NCBI RefSeq assembly: GCF_017351175.1
Contig: NZ_JAFMPN010000019.1
Coordinates: forward strand, 22,385 to 86,384
Direction: 5' to 3'
DNA: 64,000 bases
Source of the DNA: Desulfovibrio sp. Huiquan2017
Lineage (GTDB): Bacteria > Desulfobacterota > Desulfovibrionia > Desulfovibrionales > Desulfovibrionaceae
The notes beneath the pieces are model-generated. The model was not told where the DNA came from and did not search any database. It was given only the letters and a program-made list of their open reading frames with translations. Within the stretch, counting starts at the first letter, position 1; each line of letters opens with the position of its first letter. Position numbers and translations under genes: made by a program. This document shows positions 10,053 to 17,915 of this stretch, piece by piece.

Positions 10053-10410
10053 GTGTGTGGAGAGTCCAAGGCCCGTGGTCGGTATATGCCGCCCCGGGCG
10101 GCCGGATTGTCGTGATTGGCGTACGGAGTTTCCCGGTGGCCTCTGTGCCCTGATTCGTCGAGCATGGAGAAAGGCGGAATTGAAGCGGATATTCTGATCC
10201 TTTGTGCAGAGAGACAGCCGGTTCGCGAACACCCCATAACAGGGGAGGCCCTACGACTTCCCAAAAGGGCGGCATGGGGGTCTGACGCCTACATTACCGA
10301 TGCGAAGTGGAGGGACAGCAACCAAAAGAATCCCCCGGGCAAACCCGGGGGATTCTTTTGGTTGCTGTTGGTGCGGGAGGCCGTTGGCGTTCCGGCGGGG
10401 ACTTTGGGAA
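10053..10410. other. Intergenic stretch between convergent hisA and hemerythrin genes
   Basis: About 260 bases (10053-10314) show no credible gene, only a small GC hairpin at 10088-10102. Frames that are open here lack ribosome binding sites and run into the opposite-strand hemerythrin gene. The segment ends in the long inverted repeat described separately. A short non-coding RNA is possible but I see no convincing promoter. Confidence 0.5.
10315..10368. terminator. Perfect 25-base-pair inverted repeat, bidirectional terminator
   Basis: Bases 10315-10339 are the exact reverse complement of 10344-10368, with only a four-base CAAA loop. The core is CCCCCGGG flanked by AAAAGAAT/ATTCTTTT, so each strand has a T-rich tail after its GC core. 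It serves the convergent hisA (+) and hemerythrin (-) transcripts. The length and perfection are unusual for a plain terminator. Confidence 0.85.
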
Positions 10411-10824
10411 TCAGAGTTCCCTGCGCCGGTACCCGGTCAGGAAGTCCCCCAGCCGTTTGTCCGGTCCCAGGATGTGGTTCACCAGCCAGTTCCGGAGAAA
10501 GGGGAGAAGCACATCCACCACCATCTCGTCTCCGGCGACAAACTGCGTGTGCAGTTCCCGGACGTTGCCGGCCAACTCGCGGTGCTGCAGCTTGTGCGCT
10601 TGGATGTTGTCATAGTCGTGTTCCTCCATGAGATTTTCCTCATGGGTGAAGTGCCAGTATGTGTAGTCGATCAGTTCGGTCAGTACTTTTTCGACGCTTT
10701 CGCGTGAAATGGAGCCGTCGGCCGGGCCATGCGCGTCATTGAAGAGTTTGATCAGCTTTTTGTGATCGTTATCTATTGCCGGAAAGCCGACACTGAGCGC
10801 ATCGCACCAGGTAATACGGGGCAT
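10411..10824 (-). CDS. Bacteriohemerythrin
   Basis: Di-iron O2-binding protein of 137 residues, a single four-helix-bundle hemerythrin domain without other domains. All seven iron ligands are present: His21, His58, Glu62, His77, His81, His117 and Asp122. In sulfate reducers such proteins are thought to bind or deliver oxygen under microoxic stress. It lies 7 bases after the mscS-like gene on the same strand and is probably co-transcribed. Confidence 0.95.
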   Translation of the reverse strand: MPRITWCDALSVGFPAIDNDHKKLIKLFNDAHGPADGSISRESVEKVLTELIDYTYWHFTHEENLMEEHDYDNIQAHKLQHRELAGNVRELHTQFVAGDEMVVDVLLPFLRNWLVNHILGPDKRLGDFLTGYRRREL

Positions 10825-10831
10825 TTATTCG

Positions 10832-11656
10832 CTACTTGTCCTCTGTGTACATATGCACATCCTGCTGGGGGTAGGGGATGGAGATGCCTTCCTGGTCGAA
10901 GACGAGCTTGACCTTTTCGGTCAGGGCGAAGAACACGCCCCAATAATCGGAGGTCTTGCACCAGGGGCGAACCACGAAGTTGACCGAAGAGTCGGCCAGT
11001 TCCATGACCTGAATGACCGGCGCGGGTTCGGCCAGGATGCGAGGCTCCTCGGAGACGATGCGTTCCAGGGTCTTCTTGGCTTTGAGCAGGTCGTCGTCGT
11101 AGCCGATGCCGAAGGTCATGTCCACGCGCCGGGTGTCGTTGGCCGTGACGTTGATGATGGTTCCGCCGAGCACGGCGGAGTTGGGCACGGTGATGACCCG
11201 GTTGTCCGGGGTGGTCAACACGGTATTGAAGATGTTGATGGCCGTGACCGTGCCGGACTGGCCGCCCGCAGTGACGTAGTCGCCTTTCTTGAAGAACTTG
11301 AGCAGGATGAGCATGACGCCTGCCGCGAAGTTGGACAGGGAGTCCTTGAGGGCCAGGCCGACGGCCAGGCCTGCGGCGCCGAGTACCGCCAGGAAGCTGG
11401 TCACGTTGATGCCCGCCTGGCCGAGTGCCGCGATGACCACGGCGGCCACCAGCGCATAATAAGTGATGTTCTTCAGGAACGAGGCCAGGGTCTCGTCCAC
11501 CTTGGCCTTGAGCAGGACTTTCTGGGTCCCGTTGGCCAAGGTCTTGGCGATGGCGCGTCCAATAATGAATATGAGCAGGGCCACGACGATGCGTAGGCCA
11601 TATTCGGTGACGTAGCTGGCAAGGGTCTCCGTCAGTCTGGAGATGTCTAAATCCAT
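10832..11656 (-). CDS. mscS: Small-conductance mechanosensitive channel (MscS family)
   Basis: 274-residue inner-membrane channel that opens under hypo-osmotic shock. There are three N-terminal membrane helices, the third being the glycine/alanine-rich pore helix (GAAGLAVGLALKDSLSNFAAG), then a beta domain (KKGDYVTAGGQSGTV) and the cytoplasmic vestibule. The ATG at 11656 has GGAGG 4 bases upstream. A longer in-frame start at 11728 adds a tail not typical of the family. Confidence 0.94.
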   Translation of the reverse strand: MDLDISRLTETLASYVTEYGLRIVVALLIFIIGRAIAKTLANGTQKVLLKAKVDETLASFLKNITYYALVAAVVIAALGQAGINVTSFLAVLGAAGLAVGLALKDSLSNFAAGVMLILLKFFKKGDYVTAGGQSGTVTAINIFNTVLTTPDNRVITVPNSAVLGGTIINVTANDTRRVDMTFGIGYDDDLLKAKKTLERIVSEEPRILAEPAPVIQVMELADSSVNFVVRPWCKTSDYWGVFFALTEKVKLVFDQEGISIPYPQQDVHMYTEDK

Positions 11657-11758
11657 GATTCCTCCAAAAGAATGGGATGTGATCGCGTTGGGGGAAGATT
11701 TAACACACGGCGGAAAATATCGGAACAATTTTATTCGGGGAGTGGGAAGAAATGTTGT

Positions 11759-12517
11759 CTACCCATCACCCCATTTCCCACACTCGTCCACGCGAATGTA
11801 TTTCTGAAATGTGTAGTAGAACCCGGCCAGTGCGTTGCACAGCCCGGCTGTGCCGTCCAGGAAACCGAGCTTGAGCAGGTAGAGTTTGACAAAGCGCATC
11901 TGGGCATGGAGCAGGGCCCGGCATACGCCGCCTTTCCGGCCCTTCTCGCGCAGGGCGGCCGCGCCTTCCTCGGCATAGTAGTTGATCTTGTCCATATGCT
12001 GTCGGAAGGACTCGTACGGGTAATGGAGGATGTCGCCCAACAGCTTGTTGGTCTCACCGCGCGGGTTGAAATGGTAGTGTGCGCCTGAAGCCGTGACCTC
12101 CATCTTCCCAAGCCGGAACACGCGGAACAGATAGTCCGGATACCATCCCGAGTGCTTCATGAACCGATTGAAATAAAAGGAGCTCCGGGGCACGTAGTAG
12201 CCCGCAACGCGTTCGTTGGCCGACAGCTTTTTTTCGATGTTGCGGCGCAACTCGTCCGTCAGGAACTCGTCTTGGTCCAAGGAGACCACCCAGGTGGTGG
12301 CGACCTCGCCCAGGGCGAAGCGGAACTGGTCCACCGGCCCGGGCCAGGGCCGGACCACGACCCGCGCGCCGCAGGCCTCGGCAATCTCGCGGGTACGGTC
12401 GGAGGACTGCGAGTCCACCACCAGCAACTCGTCGCAGAAGTCGAGGGATTTGAGGCATTTTTCGAGCAGTCGCTCGCCGTTGAGGGTCAGGACCAGGCCG
12501 GTCACGGTTTCACGCAT
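11759..12517 (-). CDS. Family 2 glycosyltransferase, LPS-core type (WaaE/KdtX-like)
   Basis: 252-residue GT-A fold enzyme. The nucleotide-sugar site is shown by VVDSQSSDRT and the metal-binding region by SLDQDEFL. The overall pattern, including the GWYPDYLFRVFRLGK segment and an aromatic C terminus (YYTFQKYI), fits the WaaE/KdtX group of inner-core LPS glucosyltransferases. The exact acceptor cannot be told from sequence. Its mRNA may continue into mscS about 100 bases downstream. Confidence 0.85.
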   Translation of the reverse strand: MRETVTGLVLTLNGERLLEKCLKSLDFCDELLVVDSQSSDRTREIAEACGARVVVRPWPGPVDQFRFALGEVATTWVVSLDQDEFLTDELRRNIEKKLSANERVAGYYVPRSSFYFNRFMKHSGWYPDYLFRVFRLGKMEVTASGAHYHFNPRGETNKLLGDILHYPYESFRQHMDKINYYAEEGAAALREKGRKGGVCRALLHAQMRFVKLYLLKLGFLDGTAGLCNALAGFYYTFQKYIRVDECGKWGDG

Positions 12518-12583
12518 GGTTTTTCTCCTTGAACGGGCGAATCATAGCCGCTATCGGCGGCGCGGTCCATTTGAAACGGAAAG

Positions 12584-12610
12584 GCCCCCCCTTCGACGAA
12601 AAGGGGGGGC
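12584..12610 (-). terminator. Terminator after uraA
   Basis: GCCCCCCC at 12584-12591 pairs with GGGGGGGC at 12603-12610. Read on the minus strand it follows the uraA stop by 17 bases and ends in CTTTCC. It separates upp-uraA from the glycosyltransferase gene. Confidence 0.7.
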
Positions 12611-12627
12611 TTGCGGAGTCGTGTCGC

Positions 12628-13998
12628 TTAGAGGTCGGTGTGGTGATCCGGACCGGACGGGTTGGTCTCGTCGGGCAGGGGCTCATTGCAGTCCTTGCAG
12701 GGCAGGATCAGGTTGAGGACCACGCCGATGATGCCGGCCAGGCCGATGCCGCCGAGCTTGACCACGATCAGGTCGAAGTTCATGCCGCCGATGCCGAAGA
12801 CCAGGATGATGGCCACGATGGCCAGATTGCGCGGCAGCATCAGGTCGTTGCCCGCGCGCACCAGGGTGTTGATGCCGATGACGGTGATGGCGCCGAAGAG
12901 CAGGATCATGATGCCGCCCATGACCGGCACCGGGATGGTGTTCAGGAACGCCCCGAGCTTGCCCACGAAGGCCAGGATGATGGCGGTGATGGCCGCCCAG
13001 GTCATGATCCCCGGATTGAAGGAGCGGGTCAGGGCCACGGCGCCCGAGACTTCGGAATAGGTGGTGTTCGGCGGGCCGCCCAGGAAAGCCGCCAGGGAAG
13101 TGGCCAGGCCGTCGCCGAGCAGGGTGTTCTGGATGCCGGGATCCTTGACGTAGTCCTTGCCGGAGATGCCGCCGATGGCCAGGATGTCGCCGAAGTGTTC
13201 GATGGCCGGGGCGATGGCCACGGGCACAATGAACAGGATAGCTTCCAGGTTCCAGGTGGGAAGCACGAACTTGGGTATTTCCAGGATCGGGGCCTCGCTG
13301 ATCTTGGCGAAGTTGATCAGGGCCGGGGCGGTCCAGTTCTGGAGCTGGCCCGGATCGAAGACGGCCTGCTGGGCCGCGGTGAAGCCGGTCAGGTCCAGGA
13401 CGAGGGAGGTCGCGTAGCCCACGGCGATGCCGAGCATGATCGGGATGAGCTTGATCCAGCCCTTGCCCAGCAGAGAGGTGAAGATGGTGGTCAGCAGGGC
13501 CACGCCCGCGATGATCATGGCCGTGGTGTTGGGCACCAGCCAGGCGCCGCCGTCGCCGGTGCGGCCCATGGCCATGTGCACGGCGGTGGGGGCCAGGATG
13601 AGGCCGATGACCATGATTACCGGTCCCGTGACCACGGGCGGCAGCACGCGGCGGAGCATACCGGAACCGTAGATGCGGATCAGAAAGCTCAGGATAACGT
13701 AGAGCAGGCCCGCGCCCACCAGGCCGCACATGGTGGACGGGATGCCCCAGGTCTGCACACCGTAGATGATCGGGGCGATGAAGGCGAAGCTGGATGCCAG
13801 GAAGACCGGGACTTTGCCTCGGGTGATGACCTGAAATAGCAGGGTGCCCGCGCCCGCCGTGAACAGGGCCACGTTCGGGTCCAGCCCGGTCAGCAGCGGC
13901 ACCAGGACCAGCGCGCCGAATGCCACGAAGAGCATCTGCGCGCCGAGCAGCGCGTCCTTGGGTTTGAAATTGTACTCGGTGGAATGCACATCACTCAT
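12628..13998 (-). CDS. uraA: Uracil permease (NCS2 family)
   Basis: 456-residue proton-driven uracil importer with 12-14 hydrophobic segments in the inner membrane. The family motif with the substrate-binding Glu is APAIEHFGDILAIGG, and the second-half motif is GGPPNTTYSEVSGA. The C terminus is polar and includes a CKDC pair. The ATG at 13998 has GAGAGGAG upstream; the longer open frame to 14073 has no such site. Uracil taken up here is converted to UMP by the adjacent upp product. Confidence 0.96.
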   Translation of the reverse strand: MSDVHSTEYNFKPKDALLGAQMLFVAFGALVLVPLLTGLDPNVALFTAGAGTLLFQVITRGKVPVFLASSFAFIAPIIYGVQTWGIPSTMCGLVGAGLLYVILSFLIRIYGSGMLRRVLPPVVTGPVIMVIGLILAPTAVHMAMGRTGDGGAWLVPNTTAMIIAGVALLTTIFTSLLGKGWIKLIPIMLGIAVGYATSLVLDLTGFTAAQQAVFDPGQLQNWTAPALINFAKISEAPILEIPKFVLPTWNLEAILFIVPVAIAPAIEHFGDILAIGGISGKDYVKDPGIQNTLLGDGLATSLAAFLGGPPNTTYSEVSGAVALTRSFNPGIMTWAAITAIILAFVGKLGAFLNTIPVPVMGGIMILLFGAITVIGINTLVRAGNDLMLPRNLAIVAIILVFGIGGMNFDLIVVKLGGIGLAGIIGVVLNLILPCKDCNEPLPDETNPSGPDHHTDL

Positions 13999-14061
13999 GT
14001 TTGCCGACTCCTCTCTCTTGGTTGCGGAGCCCCCCGACTCCAATGTTGTTCCGCTGGGCTC

Positions 14062-14088
14062 AAAAAAAGGCACGCTGTGCAGCGTGCC
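14062..14088 (-). terminator. Intercistronic terminator/attenuator between upp and uraA
   Basis: GGCACGCTG (14069-14077) and CAGCGTGCC (14080-14088) form a near-perfect palindrome. Read on the minus strand it is followed by seven Ts (14068-14062). It lies just after the upp stop and 64 bases before uraA, so uraA expression depends on readthrough or its own promoter. Confidence 0.82.
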
Positions 14089-14094
14089 CCTTAC

Positions 14095-14721
14095 CTACTT
14101 GGTACCGAATATCTTGTCCCCCGCGTCTCCGAGACCGGGGATGATATAACCTACGTCGTTGAGCTTTTCGTCCACCGCCGCGGTGTAGATGTCCACATCG
14201 GGGTGCTCGCTCAGGATACGGTCGATGCCCTCGGGGGCGGCGCACAGGAACAGGCCGCGAATGGACTTGCAGCCCGCTTTCTTGAGCAGCTTGATGGTCG
14301 CGTTCAGGGTGCCGCCGGTGGCCAGCATGGGGTCGAGGATGAGCGCCATGCGCTCCTCGATGTTCTTGGCCAGCTTGACGTAGTACTGGACGGGTTCGAG
14401 CGTTTCCTCGTTGCGGTAGAAGCCGACCACGGACGCCTTGGCGCCGGGAATCATGTCGAAGACGCCGTCCATCATGCCGAGGCCGGCGCGCAGGATGGGC
14501 ACCACGGTGACCTTCTTGCCCTTGATGCTGTCCACCTCGACCTTGCCAGCCCAGCCCTTGATGATTCTCTTCTCGGTTTCGAAATCCTTGGTGGCTTCAT
14601 AGGTCAGGAGCCGGGTGATTTCATTGGCCAGGGTCCGGAAGTGACTGGTGGAAATGTCGTGCTGACGGAGCAGACCAACCTTGTGCCGGATCAGCGGGTG
14701 GTCAACCAGGTGTAAGGCCAT
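14095..14721 (-). CDS. upp: Uracil phosphoribosyltransferase
   Basis: Salvage enzyme making UMP from uracil and PRPP; 208 residues, full length. The PRPP-binding loop is [12 protein letters not shown] and the C-terminal uracil-binding motif is [12 protein letters not shown]. The ATG at 14721 is preceded by an AGAGG site; the upstream extension to 14847 is not conserved-looking and overlaps the promoter. Confidence 0.97.
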   Translation of the reverse strand: MALHLVDHPLIRHKVGLLRQHDISTSHFRTLANEITRLLTYEATKDFETEKRIIKGWAGKVEVDSIKGKKVTVVPILRAGLGMMDGVFDMIPGAKASVVGFYRNEETLEPVQYYVKLAKNIEERMALILDPMLATGGTLNATIKLLKKAGCKSIRGLFLCAAPEGIDRILSEHPDVDIYTAAVDEKLNDVGYIIPGLGDAGDKIFGTK

Positions 14722-14743
14722 CTTTGCCTCTCTTTGGGTTTTG

Positions 14744-14773
14744 ATAATATCTAAGAAAGTTTCAATTGCGCAA
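14744..14773 (-). promoter_or_regulatory. Candidate promoter for upp
   Basis: On the minus strand TTGCGC (14773-14768) and TATTAT (14749-14744) are 18 bases apart, giving a start about 17 bases before the upp ATG. The AT-rich 170-base gap also serves the divergent RluD-CoaE gene. Confidence 0.4.
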
Positions 14774-14891
14774 AATTTCTTCTTCCTAAGCTGATGCCGG
14801 AGGCCGGTCAAGAGCCAATTTTGTAAACAGTGAGTACATAAAACCAATTTGAATTTTACTTTCCAATGATTCCCGGTATATCTCTTTAATC

Positions 14892-16580
14892 ATGACGAAC
14901 GAAAAATCCGAACAGCAGTGGGAACGGACCATTTCCCTGGCCGACGCGGGCACTCGCCTGGACAAGTTCTGGGGGCGCGAACTGGCCGGGGAGGGCATTT
15001 CCCGGGGGCGGGTCAAGGGTTGGATCGAGTCCGGCCTGGCTCTGGTGGACGGCGAGGTGGAGGCCAAGGGCAACCGGAAGCTGGCCCAGGGCCAGGTGGC
15101 GGTCATCCAGGCCCTTGGGCCCGAAGCCGGTGCCGGGGCGCGGGTTGCCCCGCCCGAGCCGGTCAGGGGCGACCTTGAGGCCGTGTACGAGGACGAGCAT
15201 ATGCTCATGGTCGTCAAGCCCGCCGGGCTGACCGTGCACCCCGCGCCCGGCGAACCCGGCCCCACCCTGGTCAATCTCTTGATTCATCAATGGCCGGACA
15301 TCGCGGCGGAGAACAGCGGCATGGATCCGCAACGGCCCGGCATCGTCCACCGGCTGGACAAGGACACCTCCGGGCTCATGGCCGTGGCCCGGACCGAGGC
15401 TGCCCGGCTGGCCTTGTCCGCGAGCTTCGCCGAACACGCGACCTTCAAGGTCTATCTGGCCCTGGTCCATGGGCGTCCCGAGCCCGCTCAAGGCGTCATC
15501 GACGCTCCCCTGGGCCGCCATCCGAATCACAAGACCCTCATGGCCGTGCTGCACAAGGGTGGGCGCGAAGCGCGCAGCGACTACCGCGTGCTCTGGACCG
15601 GCCCGCGCGGCCTGGCCTCCCTGGTTGCCGTGCGCATCCACACCGGCCGGACCCACCAGATTCGCGTGCACATGGCCCACATCGGCCATCCTCTGCTCGG
15701 GGATTCCGCCTATGGCCCGCGCGAGAACGCCGAATGGTCGCGGCGGCCCGACCGGCTGGCCGGGCTGGCTCCACGCCAGATGCTCCACGCCTTCTACCTG
15801 TCCGTGCCCCATCCCGTGACGGGCGAGCCGGTGACCCGCTGGCAGGCGCCGCCCGAGGATTTCCGCGCATTGCTTGCCGGGCTGACCCGCGAATGCCTGC
15901 GAGTGGGCATCGTGGGCATGCCGGGCGGCGGCAAATCCGCCCTGCTCGGGGCTCTGCGCGAATTGGGCCGGCCCTGTTTCTCGGCCGACGGATGCGTGGG
16001 CGAACTGTATGGTCCGGGAGGCGACGGCGCGGCCATGATCCGGCAGCGGTTCGGCGGGCAGTATACCCTGGACGACGGCAGCGTTGACAAGCCCGGACTG
16101 TTCGCGGCCATGCGCGCGTCCGAGGCCGTGCGCCGGGAGGTCATGGACATGGTTCACCCCATGGTTCGCCACTGTTGCGAGGAATTCTTCAAATGCCACC
16201 GGGACGAACCCGTGGCCTACGCCGAGGTCCCCCTGCTCCTGGAAGGGGGCTGGCACAAGACCGGCGCGGTGGACCTTGTGGCCGGGGTGCGTTGCCCCGA
16301 ATCCAAGCGCACCGGGGAATTGCGCGAACTGCGCCGTCTCCCGCCCGAAACCCTGGCCGTGTTCGACTCCTGGCAATGGCCCGAGGCGGACAAGCTGGCG
16401 GCCTGCGATCTGGTGGTGGACAACGACCGGGGGCTGGCCGAACTGGCCGAGGGCGCGCGCCGCCTGGACCGGGCGGCCATGACGGCCCGGGAGCGGCGCG
16501 ACCGGGAGTTCTCGGACTGGATGGGCGCGTTGTGGCCGGAATTGGCCGCCGAACTGGACGCCGCGAGGAACTCCGCGTGA
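14892..16580 (+). CDS. Fusion of RluD-type pseudouridine synthase and dephospho-CoA kinase
   Basis: 562 residues joining two enzymes. Residues ~1-335 form an RluA/RluD-family pseudouridine synthase: an S4 RNA-binding segment (ADAGTRLDKFWG), the catalytic block HRLDKDTSG with Asp156, and RTHQIRVHMAHIGHPLLGD. Residues ~337-555 form CoaE, the last step of coenzyme A synthesis, with P-loop GMPGGGKS at 342-349 and the VPLLLEGGW motif. There is no stop or frameshift between them. rRNA is the usual target of RluD enzymes, but the exact site is unknown here. The stop overlaps the rhomboid GTG start by four bases. Confidence 0.93.
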   Translation: MTNEKSEQQWERTISLADAGTRLDKFWGRELAGEGISRGRVKGWIESGLALVDGEVEAKGNRKLAQGQVAVIQALGPEAGAGARVAPPEPVRGDLEAVYEDEHMLMVVKPAGLTVHPAPGEPGPTLVNLLIHQWPDIAAENSGMDPQRPGIVHRLDKDTSGLMAVARTEAARLALSASFAEHATFKVYLALVHGRPEPAQGVIDAPLGRHPNHKTLMAVLHKGGREARSDYRVLWTGPRGLASLVAVRIHTGRTHQIRVHMAHIGHPLLGDSAYGPRENAEWSRRPDRLAGLAPRQMLHAFYLSVPHPVTGEPVTRWQAPPEDFRALLAGLTRECLRVGIVGMPGGGKSALLGALRELGRPCFSADGCVGELYGPGGDGAAMIRQRFGGQYTLDDGSVDKPGLFAAMRASEAVRREVMDMVHPMVRHCCEEFFKCHRDEPVAYAEVPLLLEGGWHKTGAVDLVAGVRCPESKRTGELRELRRLPPETLAVFDSWQWPEADKLAACDLVVDNDRGLAELAEGARRLDRAAMTARERRDREFSDWMGALWPELAAELDAARNSA

Positions 16581-17317
16581 TTCCCATCCGCGACAATGTA
16601 CCGCGCGTGACCCGGCCCTATGCCGTGGCGGTCATCATTGCGGTCAATGCCCTGGCCTTTCTCTTCGTGTTCAGCCTGCCGCCCGAGGCCCGGACCCGGG
16701 TGTTCTATCTCTTCGGGGTGGTCCCGGCGCGATTTTTCGAGCCGGACTGGGCGGTCTGGGCGGGCTATCCCGACACCCTGGGATTGCCGTTCCTGACCTA
16801 CATGTTTCTGCACGGGGGCTGGCTGCACATCATCCTGAACATGTGGATGCTCTGGATATTCGGGGACAACATCGAGGACGTCACCGGGCACGGCTGGTTC
16901 GTGCTCTTCTATGTCCTCTGCGGGCTGGCCGCCGTGGCCACGCACATGGCCTTCGAGCGGACGTCGATCATGCCGGTGGTCGGGGCGTCCGGGGCCATCG
17001 CCGGGGTCATGGGCGCGTACATCGTGCTCTATCCCCACGGACGGGTCCTGACCCTGATTCCGGTCTTCTTCTTTCCCTTTTTCTTCCGCATCCCGGCGTC
17101 CCTGTTCCTGGGATTTTGGTTCGCCATGCAGATCCTTTCCGGCCTGTCTTCCACGGCCCAGAGTTCGCAGAACGTGGCCTGGTGGGCCCATGTGGGCGGT
17201 TTCCTTACCGGGATTGTGCTGATCCGCTGGTTCCGCAGGCCCGGGCACTGCCGCTACTGCTATAATCCGGGGACCAAGGACTACGACCCCGAGGAGCCGG
17301 GGCCGCCTGCCGCGTGA
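16577..17317 (+). CDS. Rhomboid family intramembrane serine protease
   Basis: 246-residue membrane protease with about six transmembrane helices. The catalytic dyad is Ser138 in GASGAIAGVMGAY and His205 in WWAHVGGFLTG. The HGGWLHIILNM motif of helix 2 supplies oxyanion-hole residues. The GTG at 16577 overlaps the upstream stop (GTGA). Longer open frames upstream lie inside the coaE domain. A C-terminal HCRYCYNPG segment with two Cys is an addition whose role is unknown. Confidence 0.93.
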   Translation: MIPIRDNVPRVTRPYAVAVIIAVNALAFLFVFSLPPEARTRVFYLFGVVPARFFEPDWAVWAGYPDTLGLPFLTYMFLHGGWLHIILNMWMLWIFGDNIEDVTGHGWFVLFYVLCGLAAVATHMAFERTSIMPVVGASGAIAGVMGAYIVLYPHGRVLTLIPVFFFPFFFRIPASLFLGFWFAMQILSGLSSTAQSSQNVAWWAHVGGFLTGIVLIRWFRRPGHCRYCYNPGTKDYDPEEPGPPAA

Positions 17318-17364
17318 GGCGATGGGTGAGGGCGTTTTGCCCTGTTTGCGGTTGAGAGCCCGAG

Positions 17365-17913
17365 TCAGCGTTGCCGAAGCCGTTCGGCCAGATGCCAGCG
17401 GTCCACCAGGGCCGCCACGGCGGGCGGGACCAGGTGGCGCCATTCCAGGCCGTCGCGGATGGCCGCGCGCACATCCGTTCCGCTGATGCCCTTTTCCCTC
17501 TCGGGCCGTTCCCACATGACCTCGGTCGCCAGGCCCAATTCACGGAAGCGCTTGAGCTTCTCCCGCCCCCAGTCGTCGTAGATGGTCAGAAAGTAGACCG
17601 CATCGCGCGGGGCGCATGGTTCGAGCAGTTCCGGGCAGTTGATGGGGAAGGGGATCACGGAGAAGGCGTGCCGGTCCACCCCGGCCTCCATCAGGGCGGC
17701 TTCGATCATGGCCTTGCGTTCCTCGAAGGAGAGAGGGTTGTTCTCCCGGCTGGACCGTTTCGGGTCGGTGGCCTCCGTGCGGGTGGTGGCCGCGTCCGGG
17801 TTGGTCACGCCGACGATCAGCCTGTCGCACCGCCGCTTGCCCGCCAGCAGGTAGGCCAGGTGGTCGTTGTGCAGGATCTGGAATCGTCCGTGGATGAAGC
17901 CGAGGGGGTGCAT
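17365..17913 (-). CDS. Nicotinamide-nucleotide adenylyltransferase-like nucleotidyltransferase (NadM type)
   Basis: 182 residues of the HxGH nucleotidyltransferase superfamily. Visible are the GFIHGRFQILHNDHL signature near the N terminus and ISGTDVRAAI (the ISSTxxR-type motif) near the C terminus. The order and length resemble archaeal-type NadM, which makes NAD from NMN and ATP, more than bacterial NadD. The ATG at 17913 has AGGAG upstream, located inside the end of apgM two bases away, so the two genes are translationally linked. A different cytidylyl- or adenylyltransferase role cannot be excluded. Confidence 0.78.
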   Translation of the reverse strand: MHPLGFIHGRFQILHNDHLAYLLAGKRRCDRLIVGVTNPDAATTRTEATDPKRSSRENNPLSFEERKAMIEAALMEAGVDRHAFSVIPFPINCPELLEPCAPRDAVYFLTIYDDWGREKLKRFRELGLATEVMWERPEREKGISGTDVRAAIRDGLEWRHLVPPAVAALVDRWHLAERLRQR

Positions 17914-17915
17914 GG

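Noticed and set aside
10116-10631. Plus-strand open frames between hisA and the hemerythrin gene
   Set aside because: They run through the perfect inverted repeat and into the antisense of the hemerythrin gene; no start signals.
12529-13839. 436-codon plus-strand frame across the uraA region
   Set aside because: Antisense shadow of uraA; the translation is Asp/Gly/His-rich with no family resemblance.
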